In this document: positions 1 through 5,585 of the stretch, in pieces | Layout of the letters: the number at the start of each line of letters is the position of its first letter | How positions within the stretch are numbered: position 1 is the stretch's first letter | Source: Zoogloeaceae bacterium | GTDB lineage: Bacteria; Pseudomonadota; Gammaproteobacteria; Burkholderiales; Rhodocyclaceae | Direction of reading: 5' to 3' | Length of the DNA stretch: 5,585 nucleotides | Assembly: GCA_031278735.1 (NCBI GenBank) | Contig: JAITJU010000241.1 | Coordinates: forward strand, 1-5,585 | Notes under the pieces: model-generated | What the model was told of the DNA's origin: nothing | Seen by the model: only the letters and a program-made list of their open reading frames with translations | The model's database searches: none | Translations under genes and position numbers: made by a program

Positions 1-3000
1 TGCCCAATTGCCTTCATATATATTCTGAATTTCCGCGCGATTGACCCAGTATTGCGGCGCCGGATAGCGATCAAACGACGCCTTTTGTTCCGGCGGGATG
101 CTTTCCGGCTGCGCGGCGCGATGAAGGTTCTGGGCATTCACCACCACGTCCGCCGCCCGGTGATCGTACATCTGCGCCATCTTGCCCTCGTAGAGCGGCA
201 GGGCTTCCCTGTCGTCCTTCTTCCAATGATTGAGTCCGGCAGGCGTGAAGCCTTCCCGCTCCAGTTCTTCCCGCGTTCTGAACAAACCCGAATCGTTCGT
301 CATGTCGAACATGCGCAGATATTTCACCGGCCAGACGCGCTTTTCCTCCGCTTTGCTCCTGTCGACCAGCACCGGATGCTTGCGGTAAATCGAGAGGGTA
401 ATATCGGCGTCGCGCCGGTTTCTGAAAATCGGCGCGGTTCCCGTGTTGGGATTGACGCGCCGGAAGTCCTCGCTGGAAAGTTCGAGCAAGCGTTCCTTGT
501 CATCGAGTTCGTCGACGTCGTGCAGATAAAAGGCGCCGCGCGAAACCGGAAAATTCCGCTTCTCGCCGCCGAAGACGAGGGCGCAGAATTTGAAGCGCGA
601 ATCCACGTCGGGAAAATAGCTGCCGCCGGGCTTGCCGGGATTCTGCCGGTTCTCGAAATCATAGAGCGCGGCCAGCCGTCCGCCGCCGGAAACATGGCGA
701 AAAAACGCCGCCGCGCCCAGGTCGGCGGCAATGCCGGAAGGCGTCAAGAGGGCGACGAGTCCCTCAGACCGAATCAGAGCCTGCGCGCGCTCGACAAAGA
801 GGCTGTAGAGATTCACGTCGCCGCCGCCCAGGAGGGGGTAATCGCCGCTTTTGCCCAGCACCCGCGCGTTGGCCTCGGCGCGTTCCGCGGTCTCCTGGTA
901 TTCCCGCCAGAGCGGAGCGTTCTTCCGCCGCAGGGCGTCGATGCCGGCCTTGCGGTCGGCGGCGCGCGGCGCTTTGGCAATCTTCGGGTCGCGCCCGGCG
1001 AACCATTCGACTTCCTGGAGTTTCACGCGATCCCAGGGCGGATTGCCGATCACGATGTCGAAGCCGCCCGCCTTGCCGGAAAACACGTCGGGAAAGAAGG
1101 TTTGCCAGTGAAAGAAGTTTTCGCGCCGCGCCAACGCCTTCGCGCGGGCGAGCAGATCGCGGGCGGCGGCGACATCCTTGCCGTCGCCTTCCAGATTGCC
1201 TGCGTCGATCACGCTGACCAGGTTGCAGCGCGCGGAAAGGAGTTCCGCGAGCGCGCGCCGGTCCGGGTCCTCCGGCGCGGCGCTCCGTCTGTCGCCATTC
1301 CTGCCGTTCCCGCCATTCTTTCCGTTCACGGCAGGCCAGCCGGGAATCAGCCAGCGCAGCGCGCGCCAGAAATCGAGCAGGGCGACAATCGGCCGCAACT
1401 GTTCGGCCGCCTCGTCGTTCAATTCCCTGGAAAGCCGCGCTTCCGTCATGTCGACATCCGTCAAGGCGCCGATTTCCAGCAGGCTTCTGGCGGCGATTTC
1501 CAAACGCGCCATTTCGCTTTCCTGAAAGAGGCCGCCCAGCGCCCGCAACTCGCGCCCGACCGCGTCCAGCCTTTCGCCATGCAGGGAATCGCCGCAACGC
1601 AGGTGGTGATCGAGAAAGGAAAGCGGCGCGCCGACGGTGAAGGTGTGCAGCCAGAGCGCGGTCTTGGCGAGTTCCACCGCCATCGGATTTTTATCCACGC
1701 CGAAGACGTTTTTCTTGAGGATCATGCGGCGGACGATATGGCGGTCGTCCAGTTGCGCGTCGGTCACGCGCCAGCCGTGTTCCGCCGCCGCGCTCTTGAT
1801 GCCCTGGCGGATATGGGCGATACGCGCGACCAGCGGGCTTTGCCAGGGGCGGTTTTGCTCCGCGAGGTGCGCCGCCCATTTCTGTTCGCTCACCAGATGC
1901 CCGGCGGTATTGACGGCTTCCAGCACACGGTCGGCCAAATCATCGACCAGCGCGACCAGAAAATGCCCGCTGCCCATCGCCGGATCGCAAACCGTCAATT
2001 CCATCAGGGCGCTGGCGGGGTCAAGGCTGTCCAGCGCCTCCCAATCGGGCGGATTGAGGGAAGCCTTGCTTTTGAGTTTTTTGATTCTTTCGGCGAAGCG
2101 TTGATGGCGTTCCGCCGCCAGACGCCCGACCGACTCGCGCAACAAAAGGCGCACCAGATCGTCATGCGTGTAGTAACTGCCGGAAACCTTGCGGGCGAAA
2201 CTGGCGGGACGAACAACCACGCGGTCGATTTCCGGCAGGCCGAAATTGTCTTTTGCCTGGATTTCGTGCTCCAGCGTGAATTCCAGCAGACGCTCGTAAA
2301 TGCCGCCCAGATGCGCGACAGACAAGTCGCGGTAGTTGATCCAGGCGCCCGGCAGATCCCCCGCGCGGCGCGACAGCGCGTCCAGAATCGGCGCCATGAC
2401 CGCGTCGGGAATACGAACACGCTCCAGCAACTGGGAGCGGGCGCGCTCGAAAAGCCCGCCGTTGTAGGCGGGCATCCCGATGGCGTCTTCGCCCTGGTCG
2501 ATGAGCAGGAACACGCCCTTGAGGTCGCGCCAAAGATTGTCCAGGCGGCTGGACTGGATTTTTTTCGCCTCCGTTTCGTCGCGCACGCGCTCGCGCAGGC
2601 GGCGCGCGCTATAGGCGGCGTAACGCTTGTCCCGCACCGGCAGCAGGCCGCGATCCTCGGCGTAGAACAGGAACAACAAACGATACAGCAACACCAGCGC
2701 GGCCTCGCGCGCTTCGTCCAGATAAGCGCGGGTGTAACGCTGGCGGTAGCTGGTTCCGCTCAGGATTTTTTGCGTCCGCTCTTCCAGGGGCAACGGGTCG
2801 CCCCGGCAAAGCGCCTCGGCCAGGCGGGGAAAAATGTCGGAAAACACGCGCGCGCCCAGGTCTTGCGACACTTTCTCCTCATAGAGGCGCGCCTCGGAAC
2901 GGGCATAGGCGTGAAAACCGCGATTGGCGCCGTCCCATTCCTGCGGCAGGAAAGCGTCGCGCCGAAAGAAAAGATAGAAGAGCCGCAAGGCGTGTTCCGG

Positions 3001-3633
3001 CTCCGGCGCGTCTGGCTGCGCCTCCAGTTCCCGCTGCGCGCCCGGAAGCCCCAGCGTTGCCGCGAGGTCGATCTCGAAAAACTCCTCGGAACGGGAACGC
3101 GCGTCCTGCCAGTACAGCCGCCAGAGCGCGCCATTGGTGAGAATGCCCCATTTTACCTTGCCGTCGGAGACGACATCCGCGCGGGAAAGGTAGCGCAGCA
3201 TCTGCGAAGAAGGCGCGCCAGGGTCCAACGCCTCGCGCTCGTCGCCCCGGTCGAGCGGCCGCAGCCAGCGCTTGGCTTCCAGCAGCGCGACGCCGTGCCG
3301 ATAACGGCGGTCGTCGCGGCTTTCCGCCAGCGCCCGCGCCCTGGAAGGCGCGTCGGGAAACAGCAGCACATCCGGCACGTCCTCGCGCCGCTTGCCGGAA
3401 AGATTGACCTGCGGCAGGTAATTTTCTTCCCAGCCCAAGGCGACCAATACCTTTTCGATGACGATCTGCTCGGTTTGCGCTTCATTCATCACGGAATCCG
3501 CGCCCAATCCCGCGTAAACGCCTTGCAGCGCGCCGCGAAAGCGGCTCAGTTCGTCGTCGCCCAGGGCTTCCCAGGGCGGCGTCTCACGAATGCCGCGCAA
3601 AAGAAAATCCTGGCTGAAAAGCTGTCCTTGCAT
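1..3633 (-). CDS. Single-chain restriction-modification protein: PD-(D/E)xK nuclease-like domain plus Eco57I-type N6-adenine DNA methyltransferase (C-terminus beyond window)
   Basis: Uninterrupted frame of 1,211 codons from ATG at 3633 to the left edge, with no stop reached; I translated it in full and found no frameshift. Residues 86-148 look like a RecB/HsdR-type nuclease: PD at 87-88, LLEAK with E119 and K121, and QMLRY (QxxxY) at 144-148. Residues 200-480 are mostly helical and without a recognised motif. The methyltransferase follows: SGSYYTHDDLV at 484-494, SAM motif I DPAMGSGHF at 550-558, FGVDKNPMAVELA at 644-656, CGDSL at 680-684, catalytic NPPW at 864-867 (gamma-class N6-adenine), and LVALLTPSG at 959-967. 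The segment PLYEGKMAQMYDHRA at 1146-1160 and QYWV at 1194-1197 resemble the start of the recognition region in Eco57I-like proteins. No helicase motifs are visible. Expected role: methylate host sites and cut unmodified DNA. The start has only a weak GGA 7 nt upstream; an in-frame TTG at 3675 is an alternative. It could be a stand-alone Type IIG/IIL-like enzyme or a methylase subunit of a larger system (for example DISARM DrmMI). Family assignment is firm, subtype is not. Confidence 0.93.
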   Translation of the reverse strand, partial: MQGQLFSQDFLLRGIRETPPWEALGDDELSRFRGALQGVYAGLGADSVMNEAQTEQIVIEKVLVALGWEENYLPQVNLSGKRREDVPDVLLFPDAPSRARALAESRDDRRYRHGVALLEAKRWLRPLDRGDEREALDPGAPSSQMLRYLSRADVVSDGKVKWGILTNGALWRLYWQDARSRSEEFFEIDLAATLGLPGAQRELEAQPDAPEPEHALRLFYLFFRRDAFLPQEWDGANRGFHAYARSEARLYEEKVSQDLGARVFSDIFPRLAEALCRGDPLPLEERTQKILSGTSYRQRYTRAYLDEAREAALVLLYRLLFLFYAEDRGLLPVRDKRYAAYSARRLRERVRDETEAKKIQSSRLDNLWRDLKGVFLLIDQGEDAIGMPAYNGGLFERARSQLLERVRIPDAVMAPILDALSRRAGDLPGAWINYRDLSVAHLGGIYERLLEFTLEHEIQAKDNFGLPEIDRVVVRPASFARKVSGSYYTHDDLVRLLLRESVGRLAAERHQRFAERIKKLKSKASLNPPDWEALDSLDPASALMELTVCDPAMGSGHFLVALVDDLADRVLEAVNTAGHLVSEQKWAAHLAEQNRPWQSPLVARIAHIRQGIKSAAAEHGWRVTDAQLDDRHIVRRMILKKNVFGVDKNPMAVELAKTALWLHTFTVGAPLSFLDHHLRCGDSLHGERLDAVGRELRALGGLFQESEMARLEIAARSLLEIGALTDVDMTEARLSRELNDEAAEQLRPIVALLDFWRALRWLIPGWPAVNGKNGGNGRNGDRRSAAPEDPDRRALAELLSARCNLVSVIDAGNLEGDGKDVAAARDLLARAKALARRENFFHWQTFFPDVFSGKAGGFDIVIGNPPWDRVKLQEVEWFAGRDPKIAKAPRAADRKAGIDALRRKNAPLWREYQETAERAEANARVLGKSGDYPLLGGGDVNLYSLFVERAQALIRSEGLVALLTPSGIAADLGAAAFFRHVSGGGRLAALYDFENRQNPGKPGGSYFPDVDSRFKFCALVFGGEKRNFPVSRGAFYLHDVDELDDKERLLELSSEDFRRVNPNTGTAPIFRNRRDADITLSIYRKHPVLVDRSKAEEKRVWPVKYLRMFDMTNDSGLFRTREELEREGFTPAGLNHWKKDDREALPLYEGKMAQMYDHRAADVVVNAQNLHRAAQPESIPPEQKASFDRYPAPQYWVNRAEIQNIYEGNWA
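1294..1326 (-). repeat. 9-bp-period tandem repeat encoding an (NGx) linker inside the methyltransferase gene
   Basis: Reading on the minus strand, residues 770-780 of the restriction-modification protein are NGKNGGNGRNG: three full Asn-Gly-x units plus a final Asn-Gly. Each unit is 9 nt (AAC/AAT followed by GGA/GGC and a third codon). The repeat lies in the roughly 180-residue interval between CGDSL (680-684) and the catalytic NPPW (864-867), just after a Trp/Pro-rich segment (PGWP). The composition suggests a flexible surface loop. The units differ at synonymous positions, so this is not a freshly expanded repeat. Confidence 0.7.
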
Positions 3634-3679
3634 GTCGTTTTCCGAACGGGTTTCCGGTTCCCTATCCGAGGCCAAGGGG

Positions 3680-3698
3680 CGACAATTATAAATTGTCG
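3680..3698. promoter_or_regulatory. Perfect inverted repeat with embedded TATAAT: candidate promoter/operator of the restriction-modification gene
   Basis: Plus-strand CGACAATT (3680-3687), spacer ATA, AATTGTCG (3691-3698): a perfect 8-bp inverted repeat in an AT-rich island within GC-rich DNA. Read on the minus strand it contains TATAAT (3690-3685), an exact match to the sigma-70 -10 hexamer. That would place the transcript start near 3678, giving a leader of about 45 nt before the ATG at 3633. I see no matching -35 hexamer at 15-19 nt spacing and no extended -10 TG, so a promoter here would need an activator or be weak. The repeat covers the obgE stop codon. The same sequence could instead be a weak hairpin in the obgE mRNA, but it has no T-tract. 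Overlap of a palindrome with a -10 box is what a repressor operator would look like; that is inference. Confidence 0.4.
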
Positions 3699-4747
3699 GG
3701 CGGCGGCGCCTCCGATGAATTTTCCAGAAAATCCATCAGGCGAAAACAGATTTCCCGCGCGCCTTCGCCGGAAATGGCGGCGACGGAAAAACACGGCTGC
3801 CCGACGGCGAGCGCGTCGCCGCTTTTCTGCCGGTAAGCGGAAAGAAAGGCGTCGATACGCGCCTTTCGTTCCGCCTCGGCAATCAGGTCGAGCTTGTTCA
3901 GCACCAACCAGCGCGGCTTGGCGGCCAGCGCGGGATCGTATTTTTCCAGTTCGCGGACGATGGCGAGCGCGTCTTCCACCGGATCGGCCTGTTCGTCGAA
4001 TGGAGCGAGATCAACGAGATGCAGGAGCACGCGGGTGCGCTGCAAATGCTTCAAAAAGCGAATGCCCAGCCCCGCGCCGTCGGAGGCGCCTTCGATGAGT
4101 CCCGGCACGTCGGCGATGACGAACGAGCGGTTTTCATCCACCCGCACCAGACCCAGATTGGGATGCAAGGTGGTGAAGGGATAATCGGCCACCTTGGGTT
4201 TCGCCGCCGAAACCGCGCGAATGAAGGTGCTTTTGCCCGCGTTGGGCAGACCCAGCAGTCCCACGTCGGCCAATACCTTCAATTCCAGGCGCAAATCGAA
4301 TTCCTCGCCCGCCTCGCCCGGCGTGCACCGGCGCGGGGCGCGGTTCACGCTCGATTTGAAATGGATGTTGCCCAGCCCGCCCTTGCCGCCTTTGGCGAGC
4401 AGTACCTTCATGCCGTCATGGGGCAGATCGGCAAGCTGGGCGCCGGTGTTGGCGTCATACACCACAGTGCCGACGGGCGCGCGGAGGAGGATGTCCTCGC
4501 CGCCCGCGCCGTAGCAATCCGCGCCGCGCCCGTTTTCGCCGCGCGGGGCAAGAAACTTGCGGGTGTAGCGATATTCCACGAGGGTATTGATGTTGCGATC
4601 CGCGATGAGATAGACGCTGCCGCCGCGCCCGCCGTCGCCGCCGTCCGGCCCGCCCAGCGGAATGTACTTCTCGCGCCGGAACGAGGCGACGCCATTGCCG
4701 CCGTCGCCCGCCTTGACGTGAATCTTCGCTTCGTCGATGAATTTCAT
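3686..4747 (-). CDS. obgE: Obg-family GTPase, ribosome assembly factor ObgE/CgtA
   Basis: 353-residue protein, complete. It binds GTP/GDP and acts in late maturation of the 50S subunit and in stress/growth control; cytoplasmic, ribosome-associated. Residues 1-158 form the glycine-rich Obg fold, with GDGGNG at 14-19, GGPDGGDGGRGG at 32-43 and KGGKGGLGN at 119-127. The GTPase domain carries G1 GLPNAGKS (166-173), switch I FTTLHP (191-196), G3 DVPG (213-216), G4 NKLD (284-287) and G5 around ISGEG (325-329). The tail after about residue 343 is short and Pro-rich; there is no separate OCT domain of the Gram-positive type. The frame stays open upstream of ATG 4747, but MKFIDEAKIHV is the conserved Obg N-terminus, which fixes the start. 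There is no good Shine-Dalgarno close by (a GGGAAG lies 14 nt away), and the upstream gene stops 7 nt before, so translational coupling is likely. All key residues are present. Confidence 0.98.
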   Translation of the reverse strand: MKFIDEAKIHVKAGDGGNGVASFRREKYIPLGGPDGGDGGRGGSVYLIADRNINTLVEYRYTRKFLAPRGENGRGADCYGAGGEDILLRAPVGTVVYDANTGAQLADLPHDGMKVLLAKGGKGGLGNIHFKSSVNRAPRRCTPGEAGEEFDLRLELKVLADVGLLGLPNAGKSTFIRAVSAAKPKVADYPFTTLHPNLGLVRVDENRSFVIADVPGLIEGASDGAGLGIRFLKHLQRTRVLLHLVDLAPFDEQADPVEDALAIVRELEKYDPALAAKPRWLVLNKLDLIAEAERKARIDAFLSAYRQKSGDALAVGQPCFSVAAISGEGAREICFRLMDFLENSSEAPPPDNL

Positions 4748-4754
4748 GCCGGAG

Positions 4755-5183
4755 TCATTGGCTTCCCGGCGGCGGGCAGGTCTGGAACCGCGTTTTGTAG
4801 GCGGGAGAAAAGGAAATGGCGAGGACGGCGCCCCCGACGCATGTGCCGAGGAGTTCCAGCAAGAGCGTGACGCCGAATTGCGGCAAGCAGTAATCGAGTA
4901 CCGGCAGATAAGAGAGAAACGCCAGCGCGGTCGCCCACAGCGCCAGGCGCGGCGCCCAGGCGCGCAGGCAAAAAAGGCCATAATAGGCGAAAGCGCTCGT
5001 CAACAGGACGGCGATCAGGATCACGAGGACCAATATCCCTTTCCAAAGCGGGACGCCCAAGGCTTGATTTTGCTCCGCCCGGAGAAAATCATCGGGAAGC
5101 GGCAAAACAAAGGAAAGGACAAGGACAGCGGCGGTCAGCAGAACCGACGCGATCAACAGAAGACGAAAGTGCTTTGCGGTCAT
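4755..5183 (-). CDS. Small four-helix integral membrane protein of unknown function
   Basis: 142-residue protein, not recognised as any named family. It shows four hydrophobic stretches long enough to cross the membrane, roughly residues 8-28, 49-71, 77-95 and 103-125. A short loop with DDFLRAEQNQ (31-40) lies between the first two, and Arg residues (74, 79) lie between helices 2 and 3. The tail (PAYKTRFQTCPPPGSQ) is polar. The pattern, with basic residues near the N-terminus (K4, R7) and between helices 2 and 3, suggests cytoplasmic N- and C-termini. Start choice: GGGAG sits 6 nt before ATG 5183. It is co-directional between rpmA and obgE and ends 7 nt before obgE, so the two are probably one transcription unit. 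Enteric bacteria carry an unrelated, larger EamA-type membrane gene (yhbE) at this place. High leucine/alanine content makes false coding possible, but the RBS, spacing and clean helix pattern favour a real gene. Confidence 0.82.
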   Translation of the reverse strand: MTAKHFRLLLIASVLLTAAVLVLSFVLPLPDDFLRAEQNQALGVPLWKGILVLVILIAVLLTSAFAYYGLFCLRAWAPRLALWATALAFLSYLPVLDYCLPQFGVTLLLELLGTCVGGAVLAISFSPAYKTRFQTCPPPGSQ

Positions 5184-5189
5184 GCCAGG

Positions 5190-5194
5190 CTCCC
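5190..5194 (-). promoter_or_regulatory. Ribosome binding site of the small membrane protein gene
   Basis: GGGAG on the minus strand, 6 nt before the ATG at 5183. It supports this start codon and that the open frame is translated. It lies only about 18 nt past the end of the upstream terminator-like hairpin's T-tract, leaving no room for a separate promoter between hairpin and gene. Confidence 0.65.
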
Positions 5195-5212
5195 GCGCGT
5201 GATTGGAACATG

Positions 5213-5242
5213 AAAAACCCCATCCGCCGGGCGGACGGGGTT
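5213..5242 (-). terminator. Intrinsic terminator-like hairpin downstream of rpmA
   Basis: On the minus strand AACCCCGTCCGC pairs with GCGGATGGGGTT (12 base pairs including one G-T, 3-nt loop; 5242-5216) and runs directly into a T-tract (5217-5213). It begins 14 nt after the rpmA stop codon. GC-rich stem plus T-run is the standard intrinsic terminator architecture. Because obgE and the small membrane gene continue in the same direction with little space for a new promoter, it may act as a partial terminator that keeps obgE expression below that of the ribosomal proteins. Read on the plus strand the tail is TTCTCC, so termination in that direction is unlikely. Confidence 0.8.
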
Positions 5243-5256
5243 CTCCCGGTTCCGCC

Positions 5257-5523
5257 CTATTGGGAAGCGGCGGCGAGGATGCTGACGAAGCGGCGGTTTT
5301 GCGCGCCCTTGACGGCGAACTGGACCGTTCCGTCCTTCAGGGCGAAGAGGGTGTGATCCTTGCCGATCCCCACGCCGTCGCCCGCGTGGAACTGGGTGCC
5401 GCGCTGACGCACGAGAATATTGCCCGCCAGCACGAACTGACCGCCATAACGCTTGACGCCCAGGCGCTTGGATTCGGAATCGCGGCCATTACGGGAGCTG
5501 CCGCCTGCTTTCTTGTGTGCCAT
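5257..5523 (-). CDS. rpmA: 50S ribosomal protein L27
   Basis: 88-residue protein, full length for bacterial L27. It is a component of the large ribosomal subunit whose N-terminus reaches towards the peptidyl transferase centre and helps position tRNA. The N-terminus MAHKKAGGSSRNGRDSESKR is the diagnostic L27 signature, followed by GNILVRQRGTQFHAGDGVGIGKDHTLFAL. It starts directly with MAHKKAGG, so it lacks the cleavable N-terminal extension found in Firmicutes, which fits a proteobacterium. A strong AAGGAG-type ribosome binding site (5533-5538) lies 9 nt before ATG 5523. It follows rplU by 20 nt, the usual L21-L27 operon arrangement. Confidence 0.98.
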   Translation of the reverse strand: MAHKKAGGSSRNGRDSESKRLGVKRYGGQFVLAGNILVRQRGTQFHAGDGVGIGKDHTLFALKDGTVQFAVKGAQNRRFVSILAAASQ

Positions 5524-5543
5524 GTGTTTTTACTCCTTCGAGT

Positions 5544-5585
5544 TCAAGCCACGATTGCGTCGACGCGCAACTCGGTGTAATTCTG
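5544..5585 (-). CDS. rplU: 50S ribosomal protein L21, C-terminal end only
   Basis: The minus-strand frame entering at the right edge reads QNYTELRVDAIVA followed by TGA (5546-5544). The residues fit the conserved L21 C-terminus, which in proteobacteria runs from an RQ-x-(F/Y)T stretch into a short beta strand ending in an Ile-rich tail. Position immediately upstream of rpmA, in the same direction with a 20-nt gap, is the near-universal location of rplU. About 90 N-terminal residues and the operon promoter lie outside the window. The identity rests on a 13-residue match plus synteny. Confidence 0.9.
   Translation of the reverse strand, partial: QNYTELRVDAIVA

Noticed and set aside
764..1597. 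277-codon minus-strand frame inside the methyltransferase gene
   Set aside because: Runs in a different frame from the motif-bearing product (NPPW, DPAMGSG). Its translation is Arg/Gly/Ala-rich low complexity, typical of an off-frame reading of GC-rich DNA.
3153..3633. Possible frameshift or broken gene at the 5' end of the restriction-modification gene, since several short minus-strand frames overlap here
   Set aside because: Codon-by-codon translation from ATG 3633 is continuous to position 1 and gives a sensible nuclease domain; the short frames are off-frame shadows.
52..4098. 1,348-codon open frame on the plus strand
   Set aside because: It is codon-aligned antisense to the restriction-modification gene and then runs over obgE. 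Its translation has no recognisable motif and is rich in Arg, Ala and Gln. The minus-strand frame has full methyltransferase and nuclease motifs.
4019..4870. 283-codon open frame on the plus strand
   Set aside because: Antisense to obgE, in the codon-aligned frame. The obgE protein on the other strand has every G motif; this frame has none.
4748..4981. N-terminal extension of Obg to an ATG at 4981
   Set aside because: The 78 extra residues overlap the small membrane protein gene in another frame, are Arg/Ser-rich, and precede the conserved MKFIDEAKI start of Obg.
1..5585. CRISPR array, tRNA/rRNA gene, insertion sequence or attachment site
   Set aside because: No spaced direct repeats, no tRNA-like cloverleaf, no terminal inverted repeats or transposase motifs were seen; coding genes fill nearly the whole window.

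Overview
The window reads as a stretch of a GC-rich betaproteobacterial chromosome. The main taxonomic pointer is the Obg GTPase. Its stretches around the P-loop, the PFTTLHPNLG segment, the HLVDLAPF segment and KPRWLVLNKLDL are what I associate with Betaproteobacteria. This is an impression from memory, not a search result. All supported genes lie on the minus strand, so transcription runs from right to left.

Right part (about 3686-5585): a conserved translation/ribosome-assembly cluster. It holds the last 13 codons of rplU (L21), then complete rpmA (L27), a strong intrinsic-terminator-like hairpin, a small unrecognised four-helix membrane protein, and obgE (353 aa GTPase of the large ribosomal subunit). 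The membrane gene and obgE are 7 nt apart and look translationally coupled. The hairpin sits between the ribosomal protein genes and this pair, so it probably lets only part of the transcription through.

Left part (1-3633): one very long uninterrupted minus-strand frame of 1,211 codons that runs off the left edge. It encodes a single-chain restriction-modification-type protein. An N-terminal PD-(D/E)xK nuclease-like domain (D88, E119-A-K121, QxxxY at 144-148) is followed by a helical linker region and an Eco57I-like N6-adenine methyltransferase domain (DPAMGSGHF at 550-558, NPPW at 864-867). The beginning of a target-recognition region follows. The C-terminus is outside the window. It begins 52 nt after the obgE stop. 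That gap and the obgE 3' end carry a perfect 8+3+8 inverted repeat containing a TATAAT hexamer, a candidate promoter/operator for the defence gene.

The plus strand contains a stop-free frame of about 4 kb opposite these genes. It is an artefact of codon usage and not a gene. The point of interest is the placement of a nuclease-methylase defence protein directly behind the rplU-rpmA-obgE cluster. Whether it is a stand-alone Type IIG/IIL-like enzyme or the methylase of a multigene system such as DISARM depends on genes left of the window.
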